Of a stretch of 64,000 nucleotides of DNA, positions 22,400 through 34,872 are shown in pieces. The notes beneath the pieces were generated by a model. It saw nothing but the letters and a program-made list of their open reading frames with translations. It had not been told where the DNA came from and ran no database searches. A program made the position numbers and the translations under genes. The DNA is from Chinchilla lanigera (lineage: Eukaryota > Chordata > Mammalia > Rodentia > Chinchillidae): positions 3,306,931 through 3,370,930 of the forward strand of contig NW_004955437.1 of the NCBI RefSeq assembly GCF_000276665.1, in the 5' to 3' direction. Positions within the stretch are counted from its first letter, which is position 1, and each line of letters opens with the position of its first letter.

Positions 22400-24490
22400 C
22401 TTAGAATGTCCCAGTGGGATGAGCTGAGGAGATTAGGTTGATAGATGAGAAGGGCTTGTCGGGGGAACAGAAATAAGCAGGTTGGTCATTTCAGACTTAC
22501 CTTTCCTGTAAGTCTGGGACTGGGAGACAATAAAAAAACAACATGTCGGTTGACGTCAGGTTACTTTTTTGTAAAGATTCAAGCAGAAGGAGCCTCATTT
22601 ATCACGCCACTTGAAACTGGCCTGTTTGGGAAATTTGGTTGTTGCCTCTTCTGGTTTCTCAGAAGGTTGGGTCACAATGTAGTTTTTGTTGGTGACGAGG
22701 AATGTTAACATGAGTAAGTCCATTTTGGATTCAGGCTGGTCCCTGGCGCCCAAACCCCGGCTTGCTGTGATGTTTATTTAGCTTGTCCCAGCCCAAGGGA
22801 GTGGCCGTGCGCAAGGAGGGAAGGGTAATGCCCAGCACGTAGAAGCGTCGTGTTGTCGGGTAAACCCAACAGAGCGTACCCCGCTGGGGCGGTTTTCTGT
22901 GAGTTTGTGACCCGCAGCCTCTTCCCTTGCTGCTCTTGCGTCTGTGTTTGCCTCTCCCCACCCCTCCTGCACCTGGGATCTGACATTTCTCTTTACCTAG
23001 ACACCCCCACTTCAGTCTGTATTTTTAAAAGTCTGACCACCTCTTGGTTTCTTTTTTTTTTTTTTTTTTTTTGTAGAACTCGGTATTTGCTATAATGAGG
23101 GTGTTTTACTTTGAAAATCGTCCTTTTGACCTTGAACTTTCTCTGAGGCCTCCAGTTGCTGGGCCTGTCTTGCTCCCTGAAAGGTGAAAGCTTTCAAGGA
23201 CCTGAGGGTTGTCATCGCTTGCCCACACTCTCTGAGCTCAGCACCGTCACTCCCTCCAGTGAGTCGTCATCCTGGGTCGGCTCAGTGAGAGGATCTTAGT
23301 GCCAGCGGCGGGGATAGCAGGCGCCAGCACTCCCTCCCCACCAGGAGGAGGGGCCCCCACTCCCCGAGTCACCTGGTGGGGAGCAGGCCTTCCCACCTAA
23401 CACGCTGGACTGTTCACACTCTGGACTGTTCTTCCCGCCACGGGCCTGCACCAGATTAGCATCACCCCAGTGCACTCTTCTTCAAATGGTCCAGTTGGAG
23501 AGAAAGGTTAGGTGCCCGAGGCCCGCGGAGGGCTGCTTGAGGCCTGGCAGTGAGTGGACATCTTTTTTCCAATTATACAGAGCTGTTCATTTATTTAGCA
23601 AATATTTACTAAATGACTACCGTCTGCCAGCCACCCCTGTAGGACTTGGAAGATTCGTGTGAATTGAACAGATGGAGACCTCCGTCATGTGGGGTTTGTG
23701 TTCTGGAGAAAGACCAAGCCCTGAGCAAATGAGAAAGTATGTGAGCACTAGCGGTAGGTGGAGAGGGAGCATTCTGGGAGAACTGGGGCAGGGCCGGAAG
23801 CGGGTGCAAGGCCCCGGGGTGACCTGGGCTGCTGCTAACCCGCTGAGGCGGCGGCTGTGGAACGAGGTCATTCAGGAGGAACCCGGGCAACAACAGCTGC
23901 CAAGGCCGTGGACAGCAGAGGCGGGAGGGGCCCAGCTCCAAAGACCTTGTTGGCTGTGGGAAGATGGACTTCTTCCTGGACGTAGGAAACCCCAGGAGGG
24001 GTCCAAGCCCACGAGAGACAGACTCTGACTCACGTTTTTATTTTTTAATTTTAATTTTTTTTAACTGTGTGGACGTTTATTTGAAAAATGAGGGGTGAAG
24101 GCGTAGGGGAGAAACTGGCTCTACAGAGTAAACTTGGGCCGAACAAGGGAAGAGAAGAAAAGCGCGAAAATAAAAGTACACCCTGGGTCTGGGGGACGGG
24201 GCGGACTACTGTGAAAGGGTCACCATAGCCTGGAGCACATTGTTAAAGGATCGCTCTCCTACAGGACTGCAGTGGGAGGATGGGCAACCCAGGAAGGTGG
24301 GAGCCGAGAAGCAGGAGGGGGCTGGTAGCAGCCTGGGCAGGAACCAGGCTGGGGCAAGGTCATAGCAGTGGGGGTGGGGAGGAACGATTAGATTCTAGCT
24401 ACCGGTATTTACTAAAGGCAAGGCCGACAGTATTGCTGACTCAGAACATTTTGGCTTGATCAACTGGGAGATTGGAGGGGTTTTTTTGTT
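22400..24490. other. Mostly unique DNA with an L2/MIR-like relic
   Basis: About 23565-23760 resembles an L2/MIR end (tttatttagcaaatatttac). There is a poly(T) run at 23050-23073 and a CRE-like TGACGTCA within gttgacgtcaggt near 22550. No exon seen. Confidence 0.4.
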
Positions 24491-24502
24491 GGTTTTTGTC
24501 TT

Positions 24503-24614
24503 GTGTTTTGAGACAGGGTCTTGCTTTGCTGCCCTCCCATTTCTGGGCCCAAGCGATCCTGCCACCTCAGCCTCCCATGTAGCTGGGGTTATAGGCATGC
24601 ACCACCACACCGGT
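24503..24614 (-). mobile_element. B1 SINE, short form
   Basis: Reverse: ttttgagacagggtcttgct ... gcatgcaccaccacaccgg. Confidence 0.8.
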
Positions 24615-25014
24615 GTGGAAATGTTCACCCAGATGGCAAAGATCAGGAGGGAGGTCAGGGGCTTGGTCTTGGGTGTGTTGGGTCGGTGGTATCCCCGCAT
24701 CCCCATGGAGGAGCCAGAAAAGCCGAGGCTGCTGCAAAGTGAGTTCGGGCGTCCTCGCTGTATGAAAGGGACTGGAAGGCTCAGTGAGATCAGGGAAGGA
24801 GGGACGGACGTGGGAATAAGGGGACCTTTAGATGGAAGGAAATCGCCGCCGGACCAGCTGAGGACACTGATAAGGAGCAGCCTTGGGAGGAGAACCTGGG
24901 AGCCAGCGAAGAGAAGTGTGGAGGCCGGGGGAGCCTTGTGTCACGCTGTGTGGGGTCAGGTCGGGGGGACGATAACGCACACTCAGGACAGAAAACTTAA
25001 AAACAAATCACCGG

Positions 25015-25262
25015 CCACCTTATTCGTACAGGGAAACTTCCACTGTCTCTTCTGCCATTTTTATGGGCGTCAGGCTCTTGGTATAGTTTTGTGCTCTGCT
25101 GTTCTTCACTTAACAAGTTACTAAGTAATCCAAGACAACCTGAATTACCTGGCTGGATAATACTCCCTTTGCTGGGTGTGCCCGGTACCTTTAACCGTTC
25201 CACTATTATTGGGCATTGGGTCTTTCCTGATTTTTCAGGATTGTAAATAACACTGCCGGGAA
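25015..25262 (+). mobile_element. L1M-type LINE 3'-end relic
   Basis: Old L1M phrases such as ccgttccactattattgggc and gattgtaaataacactgccg. Confidence 0.5.
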
Positions 25263-27540
25263 TAGTTCTCCTGTTTTCCTTCAGGGAGAATGAAGGGACA
25301 GAGGACATGAACCTTCTTGGGTGAAGCTTGACTTGGCGGCCCGGGTGCTCCGGGCAGGACCGGCCTTCACATCCGCACTGCGGGGGCTCTTGCTTGGCTT
25401 CTCTGTGCCTGGGGACGGCCACTTATCACTTGGCCTTGCTGGTCGCCCTTCCTGGCCCCCGACCACTGCTGTGAGTCTCATTTCTCCTGCCCGCCCAGCT
25501 CCAGGTTGGTTAGATGAGATGAATGTGAAGGTGCTTTGGGAACTTGAAGGCCTCCCCACGCTAAGAAGAGAAGTGTGAGTGGTGATACCCAGTCCAGGGC
25601 CGGGACCTCAGGCCCTGGGGCAGGACAGCTGACCCACAGCTATGTGCCGGTCCTGTGGGGGGGGGCAGGGTGCTAGGTGGCCCTGCCAGGCACAGGCATG
25701 TGGCGTCCCTGTCAGTTGGAAGTACATGAAGTGCTATATCTGCTCCCCGGATGGTGTGAGTGTGTGTGAGTGAGGGATGGCTGGAAATCACTGGTTTTAT
25801 CCACTGGTGAGGACATAGGCGGGCTACGGGAGAAACCCAGCTCCGAATAGTGCCAGGTTTGCCATAGCCCCCTAGCCCTTGTTTCTCAGAGCCCAGCTAA
25901 GATCACGTCTGGCCTTCCCGAGGCCGCAAGAGGGTCTTTTTAAAATCCAGCCCCACCCCGTTTTGACCCTCCCAGGCTCCCTGCTGCCCAGGTAAACACC
26001 CCCTGCCTACCTTGCCTTCAGCCCCAGGGACCCAGCCTCGGTCTGCCCCATCCCACAGTCCCTGTCCTCCGTCAGGGGCTTTCACACTTTGCGCCCCATC
26101 GTAGGGACCCTCCGCCTGCCTCGCACCTCCCTGTGTGCTCTTGTTGGTCACAGTTTGTTATCTGTGTCGGTTTCATAGCTAATATGCCCTGGCACATGAC
26201 AATAGGTGCTTAGCAAATATTTGTTGAACCAGTGAATAAAAGCAGCTGGCAGCAGCTGGCAGGGACCAGGAGGAGGGTGGAGGGGCGGTGAGGGCAGCGT
26301 AGCCACGGGGTGTTAGGAGAGAAGGGAGGGACAGCGCCCCCTGCTGCCAGCAGGACCACCCTGCCCTCGGAAGCCCTCTGAGCACATGGCCTTGTGTTGG
26401 AGCAGGGCTTCTCGGCATTTCATTTGGTTTTCTTCATTCCAAACACTTTTCCTGTGGCTTCCCCTCTCCCTCCAGCACATAAGCACCCCATGCTCCCTGT
26501 GAAGAATTTGAACACAGAAAAATTAAGGAAATTAGCGCTGCTCGCAGCTCCAGGGGCGCGCCCTTAACAGTTAACACCGCAGGCCGCACCTTCCCAGGGC
26601 CAGTTCTGGGTTTCCACGCCGCCACCGCGCTTGTCCAGTGGGTCATGGAAGGAACCGCAGAGCTTTAGCGATAGCATGAGGCAGGTGTTGGAGGTGGCTG
26701 CACACGAGCGCCCAGCGGAGACTCGCAGACCAGTGCTTCTCTTCTTGCTGTGGGCCGGCCCAAGGCCCTGAGACCCCCACCACCGTCTCAGGAGCACCCT
26801 TCCCTCTGCTCTCTTTCCCAGAACATTCTCTGGCTCCTTGACCCCAGTGTTACTTTTGTTTTAATTCAGTTCCTCTTCTCGGTGCTTGGGGTTGATTTTT
26901 GGGGTCATTTTAAAATCGCAGGTGCCTCCCGAGGGTGGCCTCCTGGCTGTCCTTTTTTGCTTCCCAAGCCCCGAGCAAAACCAGCCTCCAGGCTGTTCTG
27001 GGGGGTTGGCTCAGGTGACTCACTGGCCGAATCCAGCCCCGCTCTCGTGTGCCCTGAGGGAGTGGGGTGACCAAGATTGGCAAATGGGAAGCAGAGAGCG
27101 CCACGGAGTCGCTGGCCTGGAAAACCCGGGGCACTGGGTCAGCGCCTGGATTACTCATTGGTGGGAAGAGGGAGAGAGCCCAGCAGACCCATTCACCCGT
27201 GGCTTCCCCGCAGCTCACCTGAAAGCACTCTTCAGGGACGAGGTGCAACCTCTGCTCTGTATGCTCCCTGCAGTGAGGCAGGAGAGGAAGTTGCGCTGGT
27301 CAGCTGCAGGGGCCGGCGGTGGGGACAGGTTTGGGTCCTCCTCTCTGAGGAAAGGAATAAAGAAGTGCGTTCCTGCAGTAGGCAGCTCCCTCAGGATTTC
27401 TGCATCTGTTGAGGTCCCTGGGCTTCCAAACGCAGTTCCAGAGCTGGAATAGCACCCGCTCTGCAGAGTCACTTAGGCTGAGCCAGCCGTGATGACAGCA
27501 GCAGCCATGTCCGTTTCTTAGGCACTTACTGCATATTAGT
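25263..27540. other. Mostly unique DNA, no gene recognised
   Basis: An L2/MIR-like end at about 26180-26242 (ggtgcttagcaaatatttgt) and a small agcagctggc duplication near 26242. No exon identified. Confidence 0.4.
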
Positions 27541-27645
27541 TTGAGACAAGGCCTTCCTGTGTAGTCTGGGCTGTGTAGTCTGTGTGGTCCAGGCAGGCCT
27601 CAAGCTCACAGCGATCCTCCTGCCTCGGCCTCTCCCATTCTGCAG
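27541..27645 (-). mobile_element. B1 fragment
   Basis: Reverse, with an internal gtgtagtctg duplication; ends ctcctgcctcggcctctccc. Confidence 0.7.
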
Positions 27646-27649
27646 GTGA

Positions 27650-30460
27650 CAGTGCCTCTGTTGTAATGCTAGAACCCCTGGGAGCTTTGCATCTTCCCCA
27701 GGTCACAGGGAAAGAGGGACAAAGCCAGGTTTGGTCCAGGCCTGATTAATTTCTGTGGAGTATTGCATCTCAGTGGCCATAGTACAGGGACTCTGACATC
27801 CTGGCAGATGCTGCAAGCGGACCCACTGCAGCTGAGGCTTATGTGTTTTGTATATTCCTTCATTGAACAGGTGCACATCGAGCACCTCTCCAAAGGCGCC
27901 ATGCCAGGTGCTCAGTCAGGACTTTCTCGGGGGAGGGAGAACGCAGTGGGGAAGACATTTTGCAGTTTGGTACAGGGGTGCAGGGAGAAGGGACAGAGGG
28001 GGCTTGTCCAGGGCAGCTTCCTAGAAGGGGGTGCGGGTGGGTCTTGAAGGAGACGGGCCTCGGCTGGTGGAGGGGGCAGCGCTGGGGGCTCCGGCCAGCG
28101 TGGGACTCCGTTCAGGGCACGGTGCCGAGGATGGGGCTGGAGAGGAAGGCAGGCGCGGAGCCTGTGGCTGTCTTCAGCACATGCGGCTCATTTTGTAGCA
28201 AAAGCAGCCAGAACTTTGCCCACGTTGTTCTTGTCAGAATCAGCTGGAAGCAGCAGCCGGGCGCAGGGCGCAGGGCGCAGGGCAGTGACCCCAAGCGGAA
28301 GCCAAGAGCTGCTCCCAGACCTCTGCGCCCCACGCTGGCAGGGACTTGCCGGCTCCTGGCCCGGTCTTACGGCGCTGTGTATGAGGCGCGTGGCCTGTGG
28401 CTGAGACTGCGCCAGTCTACCCAGTCTCGAGTCCTGTTTAGCAGTCGGGGCTTATTTTGCAAGAGGGTCTCTTGTGAGAGCCCCCTATTGGGCTGAGGGC
28501 CCTCTGCTGCTTCCAGACCCCTTCCCCATGGCTGTAGGTTCCCGGTGTCCTCCCTTGGGGTCTGAGGCTCCAGCCTCTTGAGTGGGCAGAGCACCGACCT
28601 GAGGGCTCCTGTCCTGGGGGTCAAGAGGAGACTGCCAACGCCGGAGCAGTTGCACAGAGCGGGGTTTCTCGGGCATAGTGCCAGGCCGTGCTATTTTTAG
28701 TGACAGGGCTGAACTGAAGCGCCAGGGAGGAGGGCAGGGTTCCTTGCAGGGAAAGTGGTGGGGGGAGTGGCAGCAGTCTCTGAAAGTCCAGGCCATGGGC
28801 CTGTGCCCAGTGGGTCAGGGAAGGACTTGGCCGTCAGGATCGCTCCCGGCTGGGCTAGCTAAGAGCCGGGATGGGTGGGGGCGGCCTCGGCTGTGGACGG
28901 AACATCAGGGCCGTGTGCAAGTGGACAGCTCCTGGCAGAACGCGGGATGGACGGCAGCGCTGCAGTTCCATCTAACTATGAAACAGCTCGAGGGATGCCC
29001 GGGTTTGGGGACAGCCAGACCGCAGCTGCCCCCTCCGTGGACTGGTGCCCTGGAGAGGTCATAACCAGAAGAGTCAGCTGGGCTTGGGTGGGGGCATCGA
29101 CAAGGAGCTGGGACCTAAAACTGGCCAGAGCCCAAGAGGCAGCCACTTGCCCTGAAACTGAGAGTGGGTCTCCTGGTCAAGGCGGAAGAGGCTCCAGGCA
29201 GCTGCTAGGAGGAGCGGGAGGTGGGGACGCCTGGCCGGTGTCAGAACTCTGCTCTCTCCCCTTCAAACTCTGGCAGGTCCTCTTCAGTGGCCCCAGGCGT
29301 GGGGCTTTCCCTCACCCACCAGGGAAGCCTCCTGGGTGGCAGCAGGGGCCTGAGCTGCAGCAGGTGTGAGGGATCCCATTGTGCCGAGGCAGCAGGCCTG
29401 CGGTAGTTTTCTCTCGAGTTACCTCCTGGCTCACTCCCGGCACCACCTCGAACAGCATGGGTCTCAAACGTGTTTATTCTCCCAGGCCATCTCCCTCACC
29501 CCTGTGGACAACAGGCTGATTCTCAGGAGCCCCCGCCTCAGGGCTTTCTCTTTCCTGGGAGACGAGGGGCCCAGGGCTTCGGTGCTTAACACCGCCAAGC
29601 GTTTGAAGGCTCACTGGTTCCCTGACAGTCGCCTCTGCCCGGTGACCACCAAGCTCCTTTTCTAGCATTGCTGCTTCGCCCACCCCTCTGTGCTAGGTGT
29701 CTGTCGGTCCTGTTTCCATGAGTGTTGTGTGCGGCTGTGTGACGCAGAAATCTGGCTCACAGTGCCTGGTAAAAAGGAGGCTTCCACTTTTTGCCCAACA
29801 CATCCTTTGGAGGTGGGCATTTCAGAGCCAGTGCTACACCCGCGTGAGGCTCCAGGGGTCCCGGTCTTTCCGACCTTCTGTCTACCTCTTCGCCTGTCCT
29901 CTCCTGATCCCTGGGTGGCCACTGCCCCTCCAGGGACAGCATTCCTGAGCCAGGCAGGAAGTGGGGAAAGACAGAAGTCTGTCTTTATTAGGAAAGAGTA
30001 GCTTTCACAGAAGCTCTTCGCAGTAGACTGCTGTTTACATGTTATTGGCCTGGAATGTGTCACATGCCCTGTAGCTGCAAGAGAGCTTGGGAGTGGGTTG
30101 TTTAGCCAAGCACGTGGCTGACGCAAAACCTGGCACCCGGCAAGAACGGGAACTGGGAGATGAGTGGGAGCGACTGCCTTGTCGGCCGCCACCCAGGGCC
30201 TGGTGCTGCTGCACTTCCGGAGCTCTGGGCCCGGTGCTCCCCGAGTTTAACACCCAGGGGTGAGTGGTTGGGGCCCAGTGCTGACCAAACCTTCCATCCC
30301 TGCCTTGCAGTGTGAATGAGTGAAGTAGCCCTGGAGTGGGCAGCCACTGCTCAGGTGTGGGGTGAGTCCCCAGGCCGTGTGGCTGGGCACCCAGAGGCCA
30401 GGTGTGCCCACTTTCCAAGAGAAGTCAGAAGGCTAGAGTGTTATTTTGTAAAGCTTTAAA
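27650..30460. other. Unique GC-rich DNA, no gene recognised
   Basis: Contains an L2-like relic near 27843-27905 and a short GGGCGCA triplication at about 28259-28282. Open frames up to 178 codons lack domains and splice support. Confidence 0.4.
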
Positions 30461-30467
30461 AAAAAAA

Positions 30468-30628
30468 AGAGCCCGGCGTGGTGGTGCACCCCTGTAATCC
30501 CAGCACTCTGGAGGCTGAGGCAGGAGGATCGTTTCGAGTTTGAGACCAGCCTGGGCTACAAAGTGAGCTCAAGGCCAGCCTGAACTGCATAGTGAGACCC
30601 TGTCTCAAAATAGACCAAAAAGAAAAAA
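30468..30628 (+). mobile_element. B1 SINE, full length
   Basis: gcccggcgtggtggtgcacc ... tagtgagaccctgtctcaaa with the internal duplication. Confidence 0.92.
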
Positions 30629-31654
30629 GAAACTATTTCGAAGAAAGCTCTGTGTTACAGAAAAGTTTCAGAGAACTTGGGGTTCTGGAGATCTTTCACC
30701 CAGCTTCCCCTTCCAGGGACATCTTATGTAACTGAACGCTGGCCAGACAGGCAGTTCACAACATAGCAGTTTTTCCACCGCAGGACCCGGTGCTGGAGCC
30801 CACACTGCATGTAGTTCCATCTCTGTAGCTTCCTTCTTGTTTGCAAGACTTTCTTTTAAGCTGTCGCACTCCACCATAGTAATTCTGAAGTTCCTCTATT
30901 CATGGGATCTTAGTGGTCTCTCGAATTCTACCCTGTATACGTGACTGACCCATAAGCTAAAATTAGCCAGCATCTCTACACAGCTCCTAAAAACTTAAGA
31001 CTTGAGCACCCGAACGGTGATTGCACCCTCTTATCTTCTGCCTTAGTTGTAACTTTTGCCATAGTGAGCCCAATTTAAGTTATTTTTAGAAAAAGTAACA
31101 CCCGTATAGTTCCAAATTTAAAAGGTTCAAAAGATAACAGTGAAAAACGTCTTTCCTACGTGATCCACTGACCCCCTCCCCAAGAGCCAGTGTCCCCCAT
31201 GTCTTCATGGAAACGGTTTTACAGACACAGAAATACAGCTTCACTTACCTTGTTAGCTCTTCATTCTGCAAGAAGTTCTTTTCACTTACAATAAATAAAT
31301 CTTAGAGATACATCCATATCAGTCCATATACAACTTTATTTTTTGTCTGTGGCTGCATAGAATTCCATGCTTCCATATTACAGTTTGTGTAATAAGTCCC
31401 CTGTTAACGGACATGTAGTTTCCCCCCCACCCCTTCCTGTAACTCTATAACAAATAACCTTGCACTGATACTCTCATCATTTTAGAAGTGGTAATTCTGG
31501 GTCAAGCCTACATGTAGTTACTTAGGTAGATTGGCCAGCTTACTCTCTCTAGAGGCTGTGTACCCATTTAACTTTCTACCCAGGATGTGTAAGGACACAG
31601 TTCCCTCATGAGGTGTCGGTGTTTGCGTGGTCAGTGTTTGTGTTGTTTTGTTTT

Positions 31655-31948
31655 TTGTTTTGTTATGCTCAGGATGTAGCCCAGGACCTTGCACATGCCA
31701 GGCCGGTACCCTACCACTGAGCTACCTCCCTAGCGGGTTACTATGTTTTAATTGTAAGGAAGGTGCTTTAGTGTTATTTTAATCCTAAGCATCTTATTGT
31801 ATGTTTGCGAGGCAAACGTACAGTAGTGCACACCTGTAATCCCAGGAATGTCGGGGGAGGAAGGTCCAGAGTCCAGGGGCAGCCTGGGTTGCATATCACG
31901 TCCAAGGCCAGCCTGGATTACGTAGCAAGGCCCTGTCTCAGAAAGCCA
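31655..31948. mobile_element. ID SINE (minus, 31655-31740) and B1 SINE (plus, 31810-31948)
   Basis: The ID is degenerate (ctcaggatgtagcccaggac); the B1 reads gtacagtagtgcacacctgt ... gcaaggccctgtctcagaaa. Confidence 0.75.
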
Positions 31949-32051
31949 ACAACAACCACCAAAACTTTTCTGTAAATTTTATTTTCATACTAGGGCCTAC
32001 TATTTTTCTCTTGGATTGCTAATCTTTTACTTACTAACTTGTGTGAACTAT

Positions 32052-32351
32052 TTTAGGGAAATTAATTAGCCTTTTCTCTGGTGGAAGTTGTAAATATTTT
32101 TCTCAGTATTATCTCGGCTTTTTTCTTAGAATGACTTTACTATGCAGAAAGTTTATTTATGTAATCAAATGTGTTGATCTTTTATCCACAATCTGTTTCT
32201 GTAAATAGTTATATGGGTTTAGTGTTGTGATTAGCTTTTCTTCCCTCCAAGACTATTTTTATTTATATTTCAGAACTTCTTGTAGTTTATGGGTTTTTGT
32301 TTTAACTTTTTGTGGTACTGGGAATCAAACTCAAGACCTTGCACTTGCTAG
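32052..32351. repeat. 300-bp segment duplicated exactly on the other side of the gap
   Basis: Bases 32052-32351 reappear at 32452-32751 at an offset of exactly 400. The copies begin and end exactly at the gap edges and I saw no differences. This looks like two contigs with an uncollapsed overlap rather than a biological duplication. Confidence 0.95.
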
Positions 32352-32451
32352 NNNNNNNNNNNNNNNNNNNNNNNNNNNNNNNNNNNNNNNNNNNNNNNNN
32401 NNNNNNNNNNNNNNNNNNNNNNNNNNNNNNNNNNNNNNNNNNNNNNNNNNN
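32352..32451. other. Assembly gap, exactly 100 N
   Basis: A round 100-N run, the usual placeholder for a gap of unknown size. The preceding ID element is cut at this edge. Confidence 0.99.
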
Positions 32452-32709
32452 TTTAGGGAAATTAATTAGCCTTTTCTCTGGTGGAAGTTGTAAATATTTT
32501 TCTCAGTATTATCTCGGCTTTTTTCTTAGAATGACTTTACTATGCAGAAAGTTTATTTATGTAATCAAATGTGTTGATCTTTTATCCACAATCTGTTTCT
32601 GTAAATAGTTATATGGGTTTAGTGTTGTGATTAGCTTTTCTTCCCTCCAAGACTATTTTTATTTATATTTCAGAACTTCTTGTAGTTTATGGGTTTTTGT
32701 TTTAACTTT

Positions 32710-32789
32710 TTGTGGTACTGGGAATCAAACTCAAGACCTTGCACTTGCTAGACAGGCGCTTGTGCTGCTGAGCTACATCCCCAGCCCTG
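32710..32789 (-). mobile_element. ID SINE (truncated copy at 32310-32351)
   Basis: Reverse ID: gtggtactgggaatcaaact ... gctacatccccagccc. The copy before the gap stops at cttgctag, where the Ns begin. Confidence 0.9.
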
Positions 32790-32964
32790 TTTTAACTTTA
32801 AATATTGATACATTTGGACCTTGTCTTGGTATAAAATGTGGAGGCTTAAGAGGTAGGGACCCAACTTAATTTTTCCAGTGACTACTCAGTGTCCCATGCC
32901 ATTTATTGAAAAATTCCAAAATCTCTTTGTGGCCTTGCTCCCTTCCCCAGCTAGCATCTTTTTT

Positions 32965-33060
32965 TTGTTTTGTTTTGTTTTTCTGGTACCGGGAATTGAA
33001 CCCACGACCTTGCGCTTGCCAGGCAGGCACTGGGCCGCTGAGCTAAATCCCCAGCCCCCA
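32965..33060 (-). mobile_element. ID SINE
   Basis: Reverse, (GTTTT)n tail then ctggtaccgggaattgaacc ... gagctaaatccccagcccc. TAGCATCTT occurs on both sides (32952 and 33060), a probable target-site duplication. Confidence 0.93.
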
Positions 33061-33730
33061 TAGCATCTTCTCGAACTCCTGTTGTCCTGACATATTTGCC
33101 CCCAAGTTAGTCTCCTTTTGCCATCCCACCTTCCTGCCTCTGCTTACTCTTCCGAGCCCAGGTCTCCCTGTCACCCGCAGGACCGAAACTTGTCTCGGGG
33201 CCTCTGCTGACCTCACAGTCACCAGCCATGTATCATAGGTCGCCCTGCACCCGCCCCCCCTGCACAGCTCAGCCCTGGCTCTGAGACACACAGCCGTCCC
33301 AGGGCTGTCCTGACTCTGCCTGGTGCCTCTTCCTTTCTCTCCCCTTGACACACTGCTGTCTCCTCTGAGGACCTCTCCCTTCCTGCGGCTGTCACATAGC
33401 AAGGCTTCCCAGATGTGCACATCCCCCGCCCCAGCCACTTAGGGTGGAGGCCCAGCACCCGTGCTGCCTGTAGGGAGCTGGGAGGAGGTTGCTGGGCTCC
33501 AGGCAAGGGAGGGGCTCCGGTGCTGGAGGGAGCCACTTACTCCCCAATGGAGTTGCTTTGGAGCAGTGGTTCTCAAGCTTGGCTGCGCCTTACCATCACC
33601 AGGTGAATTAAAAACGAACTCTCAGCCCCACTCTGCTCCCCAAACCACACACATTGGAATCTCTAGGGGTGGACTGCAACATCTCTGTCTCTCTCTCTCT
33701 GTATGTGTATATTTTCTTTTTTTTAATTCT

Positions 33731-33959
33731 TCCCCCACCCCCAGTACTGGAGATTGAACCCAGGGCCTTTGCCCTGAGTTACATCCCCAGTCCTTTTTCT
33801 TTTTCTTTTTCTTTTTCTTTTTCTTTGTATTTATTTATTTATTTGAGACAGGGTCTTTCTACGTTACTAAGTTGCCCAGGCTGGACTCTAACTTTCCGTC
33901 CCCCTGCCTCAGCCTCCAGAGGGCTGGGATCACAGGTGTGCACCACCACGCCTGGCTAG
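33731..33959 (-). mobile_element. B1-dID SINE with (TTTTC)n linker
   Basis: ID half 33731-33792, pentanucleotide array 33793-33826, B1 half from 33840 to 33959, reverse strand. Confidence 0.85.
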
Positions 33960-34872
33960 ATGTTCATATTTTTAAAAATGCCTCCATGACTCCAGCATAC
34001 AGCTGGAACAGAGCCAGGGTTGGCAAGCCTAGAATAGAGCCAGGGAGAGGAGACGGCTCCGATCAGCCCCAGGTTCAGGTGCCAGTGAGTCGGGGGAGAT
34101 ATGGATCCCTAAAGGAGGACGAAGGTGGGGAAGGAAAGGATCCCACAGGTGCGGAAGTCCCCCTAAAGCAGATCCTTCCCTCTCCTGCCCCTGCCCGGGG
34201 TGGCGTGGCTGTGGGGCTGTCCCTGCTGGATCCTGTTGGGAGGAGGAGTCCTTCCCACGGCGCCTCCTGGTCTGTGCCTCTGCCCACAGCACTGGTGGAC
34301 GGTACTTCACTCACGGAGGGCTGGCACTGCCTCCTCCTAGGTAAGGGGGACGTGGGTCACCACCGTAAGTTCACCTCCCCGTGCCGAAGGTCTGGCTGCA
34401 GGACTGCCGTGAACAGAAGCCAGGCACAGGGGGAATGCCTGTCTCTCCCCGCACCCCAGCGGAGGAAGGATGGGTCCCACCCTTCAAGAGCAGCAGCCTA
34501 GGAGAGCAGGGATTTGTAGCCTGAGTCTGGATTGGGAGGAGGGACTCACCCAGGATCACCTGGGAGGCTGTCATTCTAACAGGCCCCAGAGACTCAAAGA
34601 GCAGGACACTGCAGAGAGGGCAAGAATGTGGGGGTCGCCCGGGCTGATTAATGACCACTACTGTCAACCCCACCAACCTCCCGTGGGAGGCAGGAGGACA
34701 GGGCGGTAGGACAGGTGACTCAGGTGCAGGAGCGGGGACCATGGGGGGCGCCTCCGGGCCTGAGAAGGAGCCGGGAGAGCTGCTTCCGTGACGGGGGCCT
34801 CGAGCCTGTCCCACTCCTGCCGAATGCTCCATCACCGTCTGCCCTAACGTTTTCCTGTCTCCGTCCGCCCAG
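33960..34872. other. PPARD: Intron immediately upstream of first coding exon
   Basis: Unique sequence without a recognised exon. A 209-codon frame (33872-34501) starts inside the B1 element and is not a gene. Confidence 0.5.

Larger units (their letters stand above)
30655..32950 (+). mobile_element. L1M-type LINE 3'-end relic, interrupted
   Basis: Old L1M 3' UTR blocks in order: ttcacccagcttccccttcc (30690s), gtggctgcatagaattccat (31350s), tggtaattctgggtcaagcc (31490s), tttatttatgtaatcaaatg (32150s), aggtagggacccaacttaat (32850s). Broken by an ID (31655), a B1 (31810), an ID (32710) and the assembly gap. Confidence 0.65.

Noticed and set aside
24456..25124. 222-codon open frame
   Set aside because: Its start lies in a reverse B1 element; the rest shows no recognisable protein.
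32227..32869. Two identical 'protein' starts on either side of the gap
   Set aside because: They are translations of the duplicated L1M/ID sequence, one running through the Ns.
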